DNA from: DATGSL01 sp964645585
GTDB taxonomy: Bacteria; Verrucomicrobiota; Verrucomicrobiia; Opitutales; T3Sed10-336
Reading direction: 5' to 3'
Length of the DNA: 64,000 nt
Assembly: GCA_964645585.1 (NCBI GenBank)
Contig: CAZYAN010000020.1
Span: 1-64,000 of the forward strand
Every line of letters starts with the position of its first letter. The first letter of the stretch is position 1. Positions 54,301-61,879 of the stretch are shown here, one piece after another. The notes under the pieces were generated by a model. The model saw only the letters and a program-made list of their open reading frames with translations, searched no databases and was not told where the DNA came from. The position numbers and the translations under genes were made by a program.

Positions 54301-54474
54301 CACCGGCTCGGAATCGGTTGTATCGATAACGACCTCCTCGCCCTCGCCGGGAGTGATCACGGCGCCGGCGGTAGCGCAGGCGGCTAAAAAAACAAGAGCA
54401 CAAAAACCGCGGAGGCGGCGGTGGAGAGCACGGGACGGACAGAGACGGGAAGGAGAGATTTTTCGCATACGCAT
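51325..54474 (-). CDS. Autotransporter with acidic insertions
   Basis: A 1049-residue type V secreted protein. A long signal peptide covers about residues 1-38. Residues about 45-700 form a repetitive beta-helix-type passenger with many short G/T/S-rich strands (VRITGISMDGAERLNNTG, IVNSGSGEIRATNVG, ITNSGTISAEGG). The C-terminal beta-barrel takes up about residues 785-1049 (RFWTRGIGVWGDLERS, AGFAVGYADTNVS, GFRYDF) and ends in Phe, as required for outer-membrane insertion. Two strongly acidic low-complexity stretches occur, at about 300-322 inside the passenger and 768-780 just before the barrel. It has no recognised enzyme or adhesin motif. Likely role: surface adhesion or glycan contact. Confidence 0.88.
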   Translation of the reverse strand: MRMRKISPSRLCPSRALHRRLRGFCALVFLAACATAGAVITPGEGEEVVIDTTDSEPVRGDTDVADVSVSVTADGAIEAADGPAIHGQGAGWSVENDGSLKVTGGAAASSTIHLSGGTVSNGEDGTIQWTSDEAFSLATDGETQTFSSIVIDSWTANAVNAGTIHLNAIGDLVAAASDTILEFTAVKLGAREAVEEDEPQLVFSNTGEIAATWSGDAAISGNSNAVRITGISMDGAERLNNTGTVEATFDGSVSQITPDSSLTVIGIEVNDGGTIVNSGSGEIRATNVGDGVAIGIQARLVEEEPVPDPDPPEEGDEEEDEEAPRRTSITNNAAIIAEAGENGTAIGVNSEGRLTLVNRGTITAQGIAIAEDEEGEVTERAELAEAIGVRVSDGDADITNSGTISAEGGFAVYLEDGGVLRNHGTLIGDVFLGDGDATLVIVPDATFDGNVDGGGGTNTLELRDDGNVFAWGHGEYAGEFENFSKLLVNAGSDFSGLPGTIWRLENDQTFTDGTTITSGVLWTTDTLTSDITIGESGMFISSGSVIGNLNVSGGVLAGTLDEDDVFIAPEGDGVLHVDGDVQFEDGSYLQLIAGETSLQVTGNVTIGSQDPESEGGAAPELVLILGDMEWDETYDLLSGETVTGEFEGGASHFALLINYDPDAVTVTKGINREAIEQAGEISNQRGIARVLANLNPQSGSALQTAFREFAEQGNQQNFGLIAQSMSGEIIASGAAAHSTFNRNFRQTIINSAQYRPEGGVGRYLTRPPGAPEEEEEERERRFWTRGIGVWGDLERSDGDDEIDFRTTGAIIGFDKVRTSDSRAGFAVGYADTNVSHNRDDIDGSVLQAALYAHKEKNGFFYDGTIGYGFHDMSSSRRVLTSGEKVSADYNAHELFGSIQATMLLQEEGFLILPLAGLEASYFRQDSFKESGAWGLSGDAADMSSFRAFVGLRLVAEHITAANGSVIPEVRFRYSQELLDRDTSFSARFAGNPGAGSFRTTGAETRSNEFEMGVGLLVKPGSWKNTAIFFDYDLNLQQQQAVSAGFRYDF

Positions 54475-54679
54475 ACAATCAACAAAAAAAGCTGGTTAAC
54501 GGACCAGCGGACCGGCGGCATCCGCGGCGGCCGATCACCGAACGAGAACGCAGGATCCGGCGCTCTGAGTCAAGGGTTTCTCGATCCCGGATGGAAGGGA
54601 ATTTCGGTGCGCCGAACGGGATTCCGGCGGTCGGCGGCGGCGTGGAAATGGGGGAATTTGCGCGAGCGGTCGTTGGGTC

Positions 54680-54780
54680 GCCCCTTCAGGGCTGCGTGTT
54701 ACTTTGTCTGGATTGACCCAGGGCGCTGCCCTGGGCTGAGGTATTTCGCGCCGTTGGGGCTCCAGAGCGAATTTGCGTAC
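54680..54780. repeat. Hairpin intergenic element (CCCAGGGC type)
   Basis: CCCAGGGC (54717-54724), GCT, GCCCTGGG (54728-54735) is a perfect stem, flanked by TATTTCGCGCCGTTGGGGCT and by GTCGCCCCTTCAGGGCTGC. From memory, closely similar blocks recur between genes in planctomycete and verrucomicrobial genomes, and their chance translation gives spurious peptides. No second copy is visible here. Confidence 0.5.
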
Positions 54781-54792
54781 TTCCCCTTTCCT

Positions 54793-54820
54793 CCTTCCGC
54801 TTTCCGCTTTCCGCTTTTTC
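54793..54820 (+). repeat. Heptamer repeat array (CTTTCCG)
   Basis: Four 7-base units, CCTTCCG, CTTTCCG, CTTTCCG, CTTTTTC, directly beside the 3' end of the CPBP protease gene. Confidence 0.75.
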
Positions 54821-54821
54821 T

Positions 54822-55439
54822 TCAAAACCATCCGGTCACATGTCCTTGGGCCAGTTTGATGACAAAGACCCCCGCGTTGCTGGCGAAGTGGGCGACGATG
54901 CAGGGCACTAGGGAGCGGCGGGGATTGAGCGGGAGGAAACGGACGGTGTAGAACCAGAGGGAGTTGACGAACACGATCGCGGTGCTGAACCACGCCTTGC
55001 CGGTGAACTGGAAGGCGATCCCGCCGCCATCGTCCTGCCACTCCCAGAGGTAGGGATGCAGAATGGTGAAGAGAAACGAGAAAAGCAGGATGCTGCCGAT
55101 CAGCATCTTTCGCCCCTTCTTCTCGACGACCAGGAAACCGCGAAAAATGAGCTCCTCAATAAACGCGGCCGCCAGCGTGTACATGCCGAACAGCACGGTA
55201 ATGTCGGACTGCTCCCCGACGAATCCGAAGTAATACTCGCCGCCTGTTTCGGCCGCCAAAATCAGCAGTGCTCCGGCGACCGCGACGATCACGATCGGCG
55301 CCGGCGCCGGCGTCGCGCCCGGGAGCGCGTTCGGATTCGGTGTGCCGCGGCGTTCCATCGCGACGTCGCCGAGCCAAAGCTTGAAAAAATAGGCCGCGGC
55401 GATGAGACCGACGAAAATGAGAAGCGGATTATCCAGCAT
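54822..55439 (-). CDS. CPBP family intramembrane metalloprotease
   Basis: A 205-residue integral membrane protein of the CAAX-protease/bacteriocin-processing (Abi) family. It has several hydrophobic helices. The first catalytic motif FIEELIFRGFLVVE contains the Glu-Glu-x3-Arg signature, and the later IVAHFASNAGVFVIKL supplies the His of the last motif. These enzymes cut or modify membrane-associated peptides; some give phage or bacteriocin immunity. The ATG at 55439 is chosen over an upstream GTG at 55481 as it starts right before the first helix. It is isolated, surrounded by repeat-rich spacers. Confidence 0.8.
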   Translation of the reverse strand: MLDNPLLIFVGLIAAAYFFKLWLGDVAMERRGTPNPNALPGATPAPAPIVIVAVAGALLILAAETGGEYYFGFVGEQSDITVLFGMYTLAAAFIEELIFRGFLVVEKKGRKMLIGSILLFSFLFTILHPYLWEWQDDGGGIAFQFTGKAWFSTAIVFVNSLWFYTVRFLPLNPRRSLVPCIVAHFASNAGVFVIKLAQGHVTGWF

Positions 55440-55530
55440 GAGAAGGATGGCAGACGGTGAAACTGCTGTGAGAGAAAGCACCGAGACCGGGCTGACGCGA
55501 GAGAATTTTGACGAAGGGGAGACGGCGAGC

Positions 55531-55551
55531 GGATTTTGGATTTTGGATTGG
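55531..55551 (+). repeat. Heptamer repeat array (GGATTTT)
   Basis: Three adjoining units, GGATTTT, GGATTTT and GGATTGG. Confidence 0.65.
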
Positions 55552-55607
55552 GCGGCGCGCGAACGGGGTCGAGATTTTTGAATTGGATGAACCGCGGATG
55601 GCAGCCC

Positions 55608-55700
55608 TTCGTGGTCTTTGCGATCTTGTGGTTAAACTCTTGTGTTGAACCTGTTCTTCGAGGTTGTTTTCACCGCAAAGGCCGCGAAGACCGCTAAAGG
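55608..55700. repeat. Inverted pair of CCGCAAAG-type elements
   Basis: The minus strand of 55608-55633 reads AACCACAAGATCGCAAAG and so on; the plus strand of 55671-55700 reads CACCGCAAAGGCCGCGAAG. The two are imperfect inverted copies about 37 bp apart. A direct relative lies at 61658-61689. Confidence 0.55.
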
Positions 55701-55864
55701 GAAGTTGGGCAGAAGACGGAATGTGGAAGTAAAGCGGCCTGCGGTTCGCTCGGCCGCTTCCCTTCGAATTTTCCAACGGGGAAAATGGAAATTGCTATCA
55801 CCCGTCAACTCCCTCACGATCGACTATTTGATAATTGCCGGAAAATCTTCGATACTCAGACAGC

Positions 55865-56917
55865 ATGCTTGCAAGCGGTAATACGGAGCGGGGGAAAGCC
55901 CGCCAAGGGGATCTGACATCCCTGCGGTCGCTGGTGGGGCCTCACCTGCAGGCTCTAGAGGAATTCCTTGCGCGGGAGGCGGATCAGTTTGAGCCGGAGA
56001 TCCGGGAACTCGTGCGCTACTGTCTCGCCGCCGGCGGGAAGCGCATCCGCGCATCGCTGGTTTTCCTGGGGGGATGGCAAGATTCCGGCGCGGTGGATGA
56101 AGACCTCGTTCGGCTGGCGGCCGTGGTCGAGCTTGTGCATCTCGCGACACTGGTTCACGACGATATCCTCGATTCGGCGACAACCCGTCACAATCGCATC
56201 ACCGCCGCCCGCAAATTCGGGCCGTCGACCGCCGTCCTTCTGGGGGACGCGCTCTTCGCGCAGGCGGTCAACCGTTCGACGCAGTTTCCCGACGCGGAGA
56301 TCTGCAGGCAAATTTCGATCGCGACCCGGCGTGTTTGCGCCGGTGAAATCAGCCAGACGCTTCGGCGGGAAAACCGGACGCTGAACCTTCGCGAATATTA
56401 TCGGATCGTTGACTTAAAAACTGCCGAACTTTTTTCCGTTTCGTGCAGACTGGGCGCTCACTTGGCCGGGCATCCGAAGGAATATGTCGCGGCAGTCTCC
56501 ACGTTCGGCCGGCATCTCGGCATCGCTTATCAGGTGTACGACGATCTCGTTGATTTCTTTGGGAAAGAGGAAAACGCGGGCAAGACCTTGGGGACCGATC
56601 TCCAAAACGGCAAGCTGACCCTGCCGTTGCTCCTGCTGATGGATAAGCTGGAAACCGGGGAGCGACTGGAGCTCGACAGCGACTTGAGGAGCGCTTCCGA
56701 GGAGAAGATTGCCGCGCGGGCGGCCGATATGATCGAACGCGGCGTTTTTGCCGAAGTGGTCGCGGCCGTTTTTAACGAAGCCGATGCCGCTGAAGAAGCG
56801 CTGCAGCGGGCGCCGGAAGCCGCACCGACGCTCCACCTCCTGCAAATCAGCGAACGCTTGCGCGCCCAAGTGCGGAACCTTACCCGGGAGCAGCCGACGC
56901 CCGCCGTCAAGCAGTAG
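55865..56917 (+). CDS. Polyprenyl diphosphate synthase
   Basis: A 350-residue trans-prenyltransferase that extends allylic diphosphates with isopentenyl diphosphate, probably making the quinone side chain (octaprenyl or heptaprenyl type). GGKRIRASLVFL is the conserved basic loop. LVHDDILDSATTRH contains the first Asp-rich motif and YQVYDDLVDFFG the second. GDALFAQAVN and EISQTLRRENRTL are family landmarks. The ATG at 55865 is preferred to a TTG at 55835. The product cannot be told from sequence alone, since chain length depends on residues before the first Asp motif. Confidence 0.92.
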   Translation: MLASGNTERGKARQGDLTSLRSLVGPHLQALEEFLAREADQFEPEIRELVRYCLAAGGKRIRASLVFLGGWQDSGAVDEDLVRLAAVVELVHLATLVHDDILDSATTRHNRITAARKFGPSTAVLLGDALFAQAVNRSTQFPDAEICRQISIATRRVCAGEISQTLRRENRTLNLREYYRIVDLKTAELFSVSCRLGAHLAGHPKEYVAAVSTFGRHLGIAYQVYDDLVDFFGKEENAGKTLGTDLQNGKLTLPLLLLMDKLETGERLELDSDLRSASEEKIAARAADMIERGVFAEVVAAVFNEADAAEEALQRAPEAAPTLHLLQISERLRAQVRNLTREQPTPAVKQ

Positions 56918-56935
56918 GGAGGGGGCGGAGTTGTT

Positions 56936-56963
56936 GGTTATCGGTTATCGGTTATTGGTTATT
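56936..56963 (+). repeat. Heptamer repeat array (GGTTATC/T)
   Basis: Four exact-length units, GGTTATC twice and GGTTATT twice, about 19 bp after the polyprenyl synthase stop codon. Confidence 0.8.
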
Positions 56964-57118
56964 GGGGATGCTCTGGTGTTTGGACTGCTGGAACGCTCCT
57001 GACTCTTGGCCGGCCCAGGGGCGAGACTGGGCAAAAGAATGTAAAAGATAGTCCGGTCGTCTGACAAACCTTGACTTGAGGCAGCGGGCGGCGTCGGTTT
57101 TTGCTTGCTGATTCGCCG

Positions 57119-58579
57119 ATGAAAACCGCCGTGCAAGAGCCGACGTGGCAGGAGGTTGTCGAACGCTCCGAGGAGAACCCGTTGGCGCGTTTCGGCTACG
57201 CCCGGCGATTTGCGCGGAACGCGGTCGTCCTCGCGGCGGCCGATGCCGTTGCGATTCTCGCGGCATTCCAGGCTGCGGGAGTGGTGCGCGATCTGTTATT
57301 CGGTTCCCCGATGACGTCGCTCTGGACCCTTTGGGTTGTTCTTTGCTGGTGGATCGGCGCGGCCCTTTACGGTTTGATGCCGGGGTGGGGGTTGTCGCCA
57401 GTGGAGTCGCTGCGGAAGCAGGTGAGTTTGACCTGTCTGATCTTCGCCGGCACGACGGCCGCGTTGTTCCTAAGTAAAACAGGAGGGCTGACCAGCCGTT
57501 TCACGACCTTGCTTGCTTTCCTTCTGGCGACGCCGCTGATCCCGTTTTTGCGCATCCAGGCCAAAAGCCTTTTAATCCGGCTCGGACAGTGGGGGATTCC
57601 GGTCGCGATCTACGGCGGCGGCGAGACCGGCCGGGCGGTCATCGAACGTCTCCGCGAGGAGCCGGGGCAAGGTTATTATCCCGTTTGTGTGTTCGATGAC
57701 GATCCGGTGCTGCGCGGGCGGGAAGTGCTGGGCCTCTCGGTCGCGGGTCCAACCTCGACGCGGACCGATACCGCGGTTGTCGCGATCATTGCCATGCCGC
57801 GTCTGCCGAGTTCGCGGGTCGCCGAGCTGCTGGAAGGCCCGCTGGCGCAGTACCGGCGGGTAATCGTCATTCCCGACATGATCGAGGCGCCTTCGCTCTG
57901 GGTGTCGTCGCGGGATCTCAGCGGCATGCCGGGAATGGAGATCACGCAAAAGCTGCTCGATCCCGGCCGTCGCTTTATCAAACGCGCGTTTGATCTGACC
58001 GTCTCGCTGGTGACGGTCCCGGTTTGGGGAACGCTTTTCGGCGTATTCGCCTTGCTGGTTTGGCTGGAAGACCGGCATTCGCCGTTCTTTAATCAGGAGC
58101 GATTCGGCGCGGGCGGACGTGTATTCAAAATTTGGAAGTTTCGGACGATGGTACCGAACGCCGAAGCGGTTTTGCGGGAGAAGCTCGATGCCGATGAAAG
58201 CCTCCAGTGCGAGTGGGCGGAAAACCGCAAACTGCGGAATGATCCGCGCGTCACCCGAATCGGAGGGTTTTTGCGGCGAAGTTCACTTGATGAATTGCCC
58301 CAGCTGCTGAACGTGCTTCGCGGCGAAATGTCGCTCGTCGGTCCCCGACCGCTGCCGCGCGATCATTGCCAGGATCTGCCGGCAAAAGTTCGGAGGCTCC
58401 GCGAGCGGGTCCGTCCCGGCATCACCGGCATGTGGCAAGTCTCCGGACGCAGCGCCGCCGGCAGCGCCGGAATGGTTCGATGGGATCCGTATTACGTGCG
58501 AAATTGGTCGCTCTGGCTCGACATCGTCATCTTGGTGCGAACTGTTCGGGCGGTTTTGCAGGGAAAAGGCGCGTGGTGA
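57119..58579 (+). CDS. Undecaprenyl-phosphate sugar phosphotransferase
   Basis: A 486-residue membrane enzyme of the WcaJ/WbaP class that places the first sugar-phosphate on undecaprenyl phosphate for exopolysaccharide or O-antigen. Several N-terminal helices occupy about residues 35-150. A nucleotide-fold-like domain follows (VAIYGGGETGRAVIERL). The C-terminal catalytic domain from about 290 starts with KRAFDLTVSLVTV and includes FKIWKFRTMVPNAE, RRSSLDELPQLLNVL and MSLVGPRPLPRDH, the hallmark motifs. The ATG at 57119 is used rather than a TTG at 57101. No other polysaccharide gene is in the window, so it may start an orphan cluster. Confidence 0.92.
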   Translation: MKTAVQEPTWQEVVERSEENPLARFGYARRFARNAVVLAAADAVAILAAFQAAGVVRDLLFGSPMTSLWTLWVVLCWWIGAALYGLMPGWGLSPVESLRKQVSLTCLIFAGTTAALFLSKTGGLTSRFTTLLAFLLATPLIPFLRIQAKSLLIRLGQWGIPVAIYGGGETGRAVIERLREEPGQGYYPVCVFDDDPVLRGREVLGLSVAGPTSTRTDTAVVAIIAMPRLPSSRVAELLEGPLAQYRRVIVIPDMIEAPSLWVSSRDLSGMPGMEITQKLLDPGRRFIKRAFDLTVSLVTVPVWGTLFGVFALLVWLEDRHSPFFNQERFGAGGRVFKIWKFRTMVPNAEAVLREKLDADESLQCEWAENRKLRNDPRVTRIGGFLRRSSLDELPQLLNVLRGEMSLVGPRPLPRDHCQDLPAKVRRLRERVRPGITGMWQVSGRSAAGSAGMVRWDPYYVRNWSLWLDIVILVRTVRAVLQGKGAW

Positions 58580-58655
58580 TGCCGGGTTCACTGACGGCCA
58601 GCCAGGTATAGAGACTTCGGCGCGCGGCGGCTGGAAAATGCGATGCCGCTGCCGC

Positions 58656-58672
58656 GCGAATCGGGGATTCGC
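58656..58672 (+). terminator. Short hairpin before the PLP enzyme gene
   Basis: GCGAATC (58656-58662), GGG, GATTCGC (58666-58672) is a perfect 7-base stem, followed by CTTTACAC. It may end the sugar-transferase transcript. No SAM riboswitch core was recognised in this leader. Confidence 0.35.
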
Positions 58673-58761
58673 CTTTACACTGCACGCGGGTTTCGACTGA
58701 AATCAGCGGAGCGATCCCGTGGCGAGGCCCAGGAGCGAGCCGGGCGAATTTTACGAAGACG

Positions 58762-59949
58762 ATGAACAAACCCAAGCTATCGACAGTTTCCGTGTGGGGA
58801 GGCGAAAAGGAATTTCTCGCGTTCAACGCGACCCAGGTTCCGGTGGTTCACAGTGTATCGTTCGGGTACGACGACATGGATGAATGGCTGGAGGTGGCTA
58901 CCGGAAAACGTAAAGGCCACATCTACGCGCGAAACACGAGTCCGACGGTCCAAGCTTTCGAAGAAAAGATCCGGCTTCTCGAACGCGCGGAGGCGGCCAC
59001 AAGTTTTTCGGCCGGCATGGCGGCGATCAGCAGCACGCTGGCGACTTTTCTCCGGCCCGGCGACACGGTTGTTTCTGTCAAAGACACCTACGGCGGGACC
59101 AACAAAATTTTCGGTGAATTCCTGCCGCGGTTGCACGTCAGCGCGACCCTCTGCGAGACCGGCGATCACGACCAGATGGAGGAGGCGATTCGAAAAGGCT
59201 GCAAGATCGTCTACTTGGAAACACCAACCAATCCGACGATGAAGATTCTGGATATCCGCCGGCTGTCGTCCGCGGCCCGGGAAGTTGGCGCGCTGACGAT
59301 TGTCGACAATACCTTCGCGACTCCGGTCAATCAAAACCCGCTTGAGCTGGGCGCCGATCTGGTCCTTCACAGCGCGACGAAGTATCTCGGCGGCCATTCC
59401 GACGCGCTTGGCGGAGCGCTTTGCGGACGAAAGGAATTAATTGATCAAGTCTACCACTACCGCGAGATCAACGGCGCGACGCTCGCACCGATGAGCGCTT
59501 ACCTGCTCCTGCGCGGAATGAAGACCTTAAAGCTTCGCGTCGACCGGCAAACAGAAAACGCGGCGAGAGTCGTCGAGTATTTGAAAACCTGTGACATGGT
59601 TGAAGAGGTTTTTTATCCGGGTCTGCCGGAGCATCCGGGGCACGCGATCGCCAAATCGCAAATGCGCGGATTCGGAGGCATGCTGAGTTTTTCGGTACAA
59701 GGAGGGCTGGAAACGGTCCGCGCTCTGCTGCCGAGATTGCGGTATGCGACGCGGGCGGCAAGTCTCGGCGCCGTCGAAACGATGGTCGGTCCTCCCCGAA
59801 TGACGAGCCATGTCGAGTTGACGCAGGAAGAATGGGACAAGCTCGGCATCCCCGAAGGCCTCGTGCGGTATTCCGCCGGCATCGAAGACAGCGACGACCT
59901 GCTGGAAGACCTCGACCAAGCTTTCGCCAGTTTGCGCAAAAACCGATAG
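58762..59949 (+). CDS. Cystathionine synthase-family PLP enzyme
   Basis: A 395-residue trans-sulfuration enzyme of the MetB/MetC/MetZ group, acting in methionine or cysteine metabolism. YARNTSPTVQAFEEKI, TSFSAGMAAISSTLATF and YLETPTNPTMKILDI are the family blocks. VDNTFATPVNQNPLELGADL has the Asp that holds the PLP ring, and SATKYLGGHSDALGG contains the PLP-binding Lys. Members differ in using O-acyl-homoserine with cysteine or sulfide, or in cleaving cystathionine; this cannot be resolved here. It has no methionine-pathway neighbours. Confidence 0.92.
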   Translation: MNKPKLSTVSVWGGEKEFLAFNATQVPVVHSVSFGYDDMDEWLEVATGKRKGHIYARNTSPTVQAFEEKIRLLERAEAATSFSAGMAAISSTLATFLRPGDTVVSVKDTYGGTNKIFGEFLPRLHVSATLCETGDHDQMEEAIRKGCKIVYLETPTNPTMKILDIRRLSSAAREVGALTIVDNTFATPVNQNPLELGADLVLHSATKYLGGHSDALGGALCGRKELIDQVYHYREINGATLAPMSAYLLLRGMKTLKLRVDRQTENAARVVEYLKTCDMVEEVFYPGLPEHPGHAIAKSQMRGFGGMLSFSVQGGLETVRALLPRLRYATRAASLGAVETMVGPPRMTSHVELTQEEWDKLGIPEGLVRYSAGIEDSDDLLEDLDQAFASLRKNR

Positions 59950-59975
59950 CACCCGCCCGCGCTGGTGATCGCGCC

Positions 59976-60010
59976 CAACCATCAACCATCAACCGACAAC
60001 CAGCAACCAA
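59976..60010 (-). repeat. Heptamer repeat array (CAACCAT)
   Basis: Five units on the plus strand, CAACCAT, CAACCAT, CAACCGA, CAACCAG and CAACCAA. On the minus strand it reads as GGTTGAT-type, related to the arrays at 27407 and 56936. It occupies the place where the xylulokinase ribosome binding site should be and ends 6 bases before the ATG. Confidence 0.8.
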
Positions 60011-60016
60011 ACCCCC

Positions 60017-61588
60017 ATGCGCTATCTTCTCGGCCTCGACCTTTCCACCCAAAGCTTTTCCTCGGTTCTGATCGATCCTGACGAGAACCGGGTTGTCGAT
60101 TCGGAAGCGGTCAGTTTTGGCGGGGACCTTCCAGACTACGGGAGTCCGAACGGTTTTTTGCCCGAAACGGACGACGGGCAAGTGCATGCGGATCCGCGAA
60201 TGTGGCTGGAAGCGTTCGATCTGTTGCTCGCGCGGCTTCGCGAGAAAGGAATCGATCTTTCCCGGGTCAGTGCTGTTTCCGGCGCGGGGCAGCAGCACGG
60301 AAGCGTTTATCTCGACGCGACCTGGTTTCAACGCGTCGGAGCTTTGTCGCCAGACCGGTCGCTCGCGGAGCAGCTTTCGTCGGTTTTCACGCGGGCGACG
60401 TCGCCGATCTGGATGGACAGCTCGACCGGTGCCGAGTGTCGCGAGATCGCGGAAGCGGCCGGCGGCAACGAGGAGGTTTGCGCGCGCAGCGGGTCGGTCG
60501 CCACCGAGCGCTTTACCGGACCGCAGATTCGCGCGTTCTGGAAGCGTGACCGCGCGGCTTATGAACGGACGGCGCGGATTCATCTCGTCAGCTCGTATAT
60601 CGCCAGTGTGCTGGCCGGGCGCGACGCGCCGATCGATTTCGGTGACGGCGCCGGAATGAATCTAGCGAACATACACGAATGGCGCTGGGACGAGAAACTG
60701 GCGGCCGCGACCGCGCCGGGTTTGCTGGAGAAGCTGCCGCCGCTTCAGCCGTCGGCGACCGTGATCGGTACGGTGGCACCGTATTTTGTGAAAAGGTACG
60801 GATTTTCGCCGGATGCGCGCGTCGTCGCGTTCACCGGCGACAACCCGAGCAGCCTGATCGGGATGGGTGCGGCATCGCCGGGGCGGATTGTCATCAGTCT
60901 TGGAACCAGTGACACGCTATTCGCGGCGATGGAGGAGTGCCGGACCGATCCGCGGGGGTTCGGTCACGTGTTTGGAAATCCATACGGCGGATACATGAGC
61001 CTGCTCTGTTTTCGCAATGGATCGCTTGCCCGGGAAAAAATTCGCGACCGTCTCGGATTGACGTGGAGTGATTTCGATGTCGAGGGCCTGCGCGCGACGC
61101 CGCCGGGAAATAACGGCAACCTGATGATTCCGTTCTTCGGGGCCGAAATCACCCCGCGCGGAACGCTTTCCGAGCCGGTGCTTTCCGGGTCCGAAATCTT
61201 TGTCCGGTATGAAGACAAACCCGCCGCGGCGCGGGCTTGTTTGGAAGGCCAGTTTCTGAACATGTGGCTGCACACCCGCTGGCTCGCGCAGGAGACGTCG
61301 ACGATTTCGCTGACGGGCGGCGCCTCCCGGAATGACGGCATTGCGCAGATCGTCGCCGACGTGTTTGGGGCCGAGGTCAACCGGCTGGAAGTATCCGGCT
61401 CGGTGGCTCTCGGCGGTGCGCTGCGGGCGGGCGTGACGGCGGACGGACTCGATGGACAGCAGCTGGCGGACGTTTTCTGCCGTCCGAATCCGGGATCGAC
61501 GAAACACCCCGACCAGGAGGCGACGCGCCGCTACCGCGATCTTGCGGAACCATTCGCGGATCTGTTGAAAGCGAATTTGACCGGTTGA
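60017..61588 (+). CDS. FGGY-family carbohydrate kinase, xylulokinase-like
   Basis: A 523-residue sugar kinase of the FGGY family. YLLGLDLSTQSFSSVLID is the first phosphate-binding segment, and SGAGQQHGSVY at about residue 90 is the block typical of xylulokinases, especially the eukaryote-like branch. VISLGTSDTLFA and SLTGGASRNDGIAQIVADVFG are the C-terminal nucleotide-binding signatures. It phosphorylates a ketose or polyol, most likely xylulose, in the cytosol. There is no Shine-Dalgarno; a heptamer repeat ends 6 bases before the ATG. No isomerase or transporter gene accompanies it. Confidence 0.88.
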   Translation: MRYLLGLDLSTQSFSSVLIDPDENRVVDSEAVSFGGDLPDYGSPNGFLPETDDGQVHADPRMWLEAFDLLLARLREKGIDLSRVSAVSGAGQQHGSVYLDATWFQRVGALSPDRSLAEQLSSVFTRATSPIWMDSSTGAECREIAEAAGGNEEVCARSGSVATERFTGPQIRAFWKRDRAAYERTARIHLVSSYIASVLAGRDAPIDFGDGAGMNLANIHEWRWDEKLAAATAPGLLEKLPPLQPSATVIGTVAPYFVKRYGFSPDARVVAFTGDNPSSLIGMGAASPGRIVISLGTSDTLFAAMEECRTDPRGFGHVFGNPYGGYMSLLCFRNGSLAREKIRDRLGLTWSDFDVEGLRATPPGNNGNLMIPFFGAEITPRGTLSEPVLSGSEIFVRYEDKPAAARACLEGQFLNMWLHTRWLAQETSTISLTGGASRNDGIAQIVADVFGAEVNRLEVSGSVALGGALRAGVTADGLDGQQLADVFCRPNPGSTKHPDQEATRRYRDLAEPFADLLKANLTG

Positions 61589-61657
61589 GAGGAAGCTCAC
61601 GCCCATTTCGCTCAAAACGCCGAGACGCCAAGGATTATCGCGTCCGAGAGGGTGATA

Positions 61658-61711
61658 AACCGCAAAGGCCGCAAGGACCGCAAAGAAGGCAAGCCGTTTC
61701 GACCGCGGATG
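61658..61711 (+). repeat. Compound CCGCAAAG/ACCGCGGATG element
   Basis: AACCGCAAAGGCCGCAAGG at 61658-61676 continues as ACCGCAAAGAAGG to 61689. GACCGCGGATG follows at 61701-61711. The first part is shared with 55671-55700, the second with 55591-55600 and 63129-63139. The surrounding spacer 61589-61879 contains no gene. Confidence 0.6.
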
Positions 61712-61867
61712 AAAGCGGATCAACTTTGGAAAGTTGGGCTACGGTTCTCGAAAAGCTGGCGCGACCAGTTGGCGGGAGAAACGCGGTTGCACTCGTAGCG
61801 CGAGCCTCCGAGCTCGCCGATTGGCCGTGCATTTTTAGGGAGCGTTTATTTAGATGGCGCGGTCGAT

Positions 61868-61875
61868 GAGGTGAT
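61868..61875 (+). promoter_or_regulatory. Strong ribosome binding site of the adaptor gene
   Basis: GAGGTGAT is a near-perfect match to the 16S rRNA anti-Shine-Dalgarno and is well spaced for the ATG at 61880, which decides the start over the GTG at 61871 and ATG at 61874. Confidence 0.75.
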
Positions 61876-61879
61876 GCCT

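Larger units (their letters stand above)
54475..54821. other. 347-bp intergenic region with repeat elements
   Basis: No gene is supported. The minus strand is open but its product is proline/arginine-rich and lacks any recognised domain. The region contains a perfect 8-base hairpin at 54717-54735 and a heptamer array at 54793-54820, both described separately. Confidence 0.6.
55440..55864. other. 425-bp repeat-rich intergenic region
   Basis: No gene is supported. It carries a GGATTTT heptamer array, an ACCGCGGATG word at 55591-55600, and an inverted pair of CCGCAAAG-type repeats. It separates two divergent genes and should contain both promoters, but none stands out. Confidence 0.55.

Noticed and set aside
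53056..54387. 443-codon open frame antisense to the autotransporter
   Set aside because: It is the GC-driven shadow of the repetitive passenger, has no ribosome binding site and no recognisable domain.
58590..58761. Possible SAM riboswitch before the PLP trans-sulfuration gene
   Set aside because: Only a short hairpin is present; no SAM-I, SAM-II or SAM/SAH core could be recognised.
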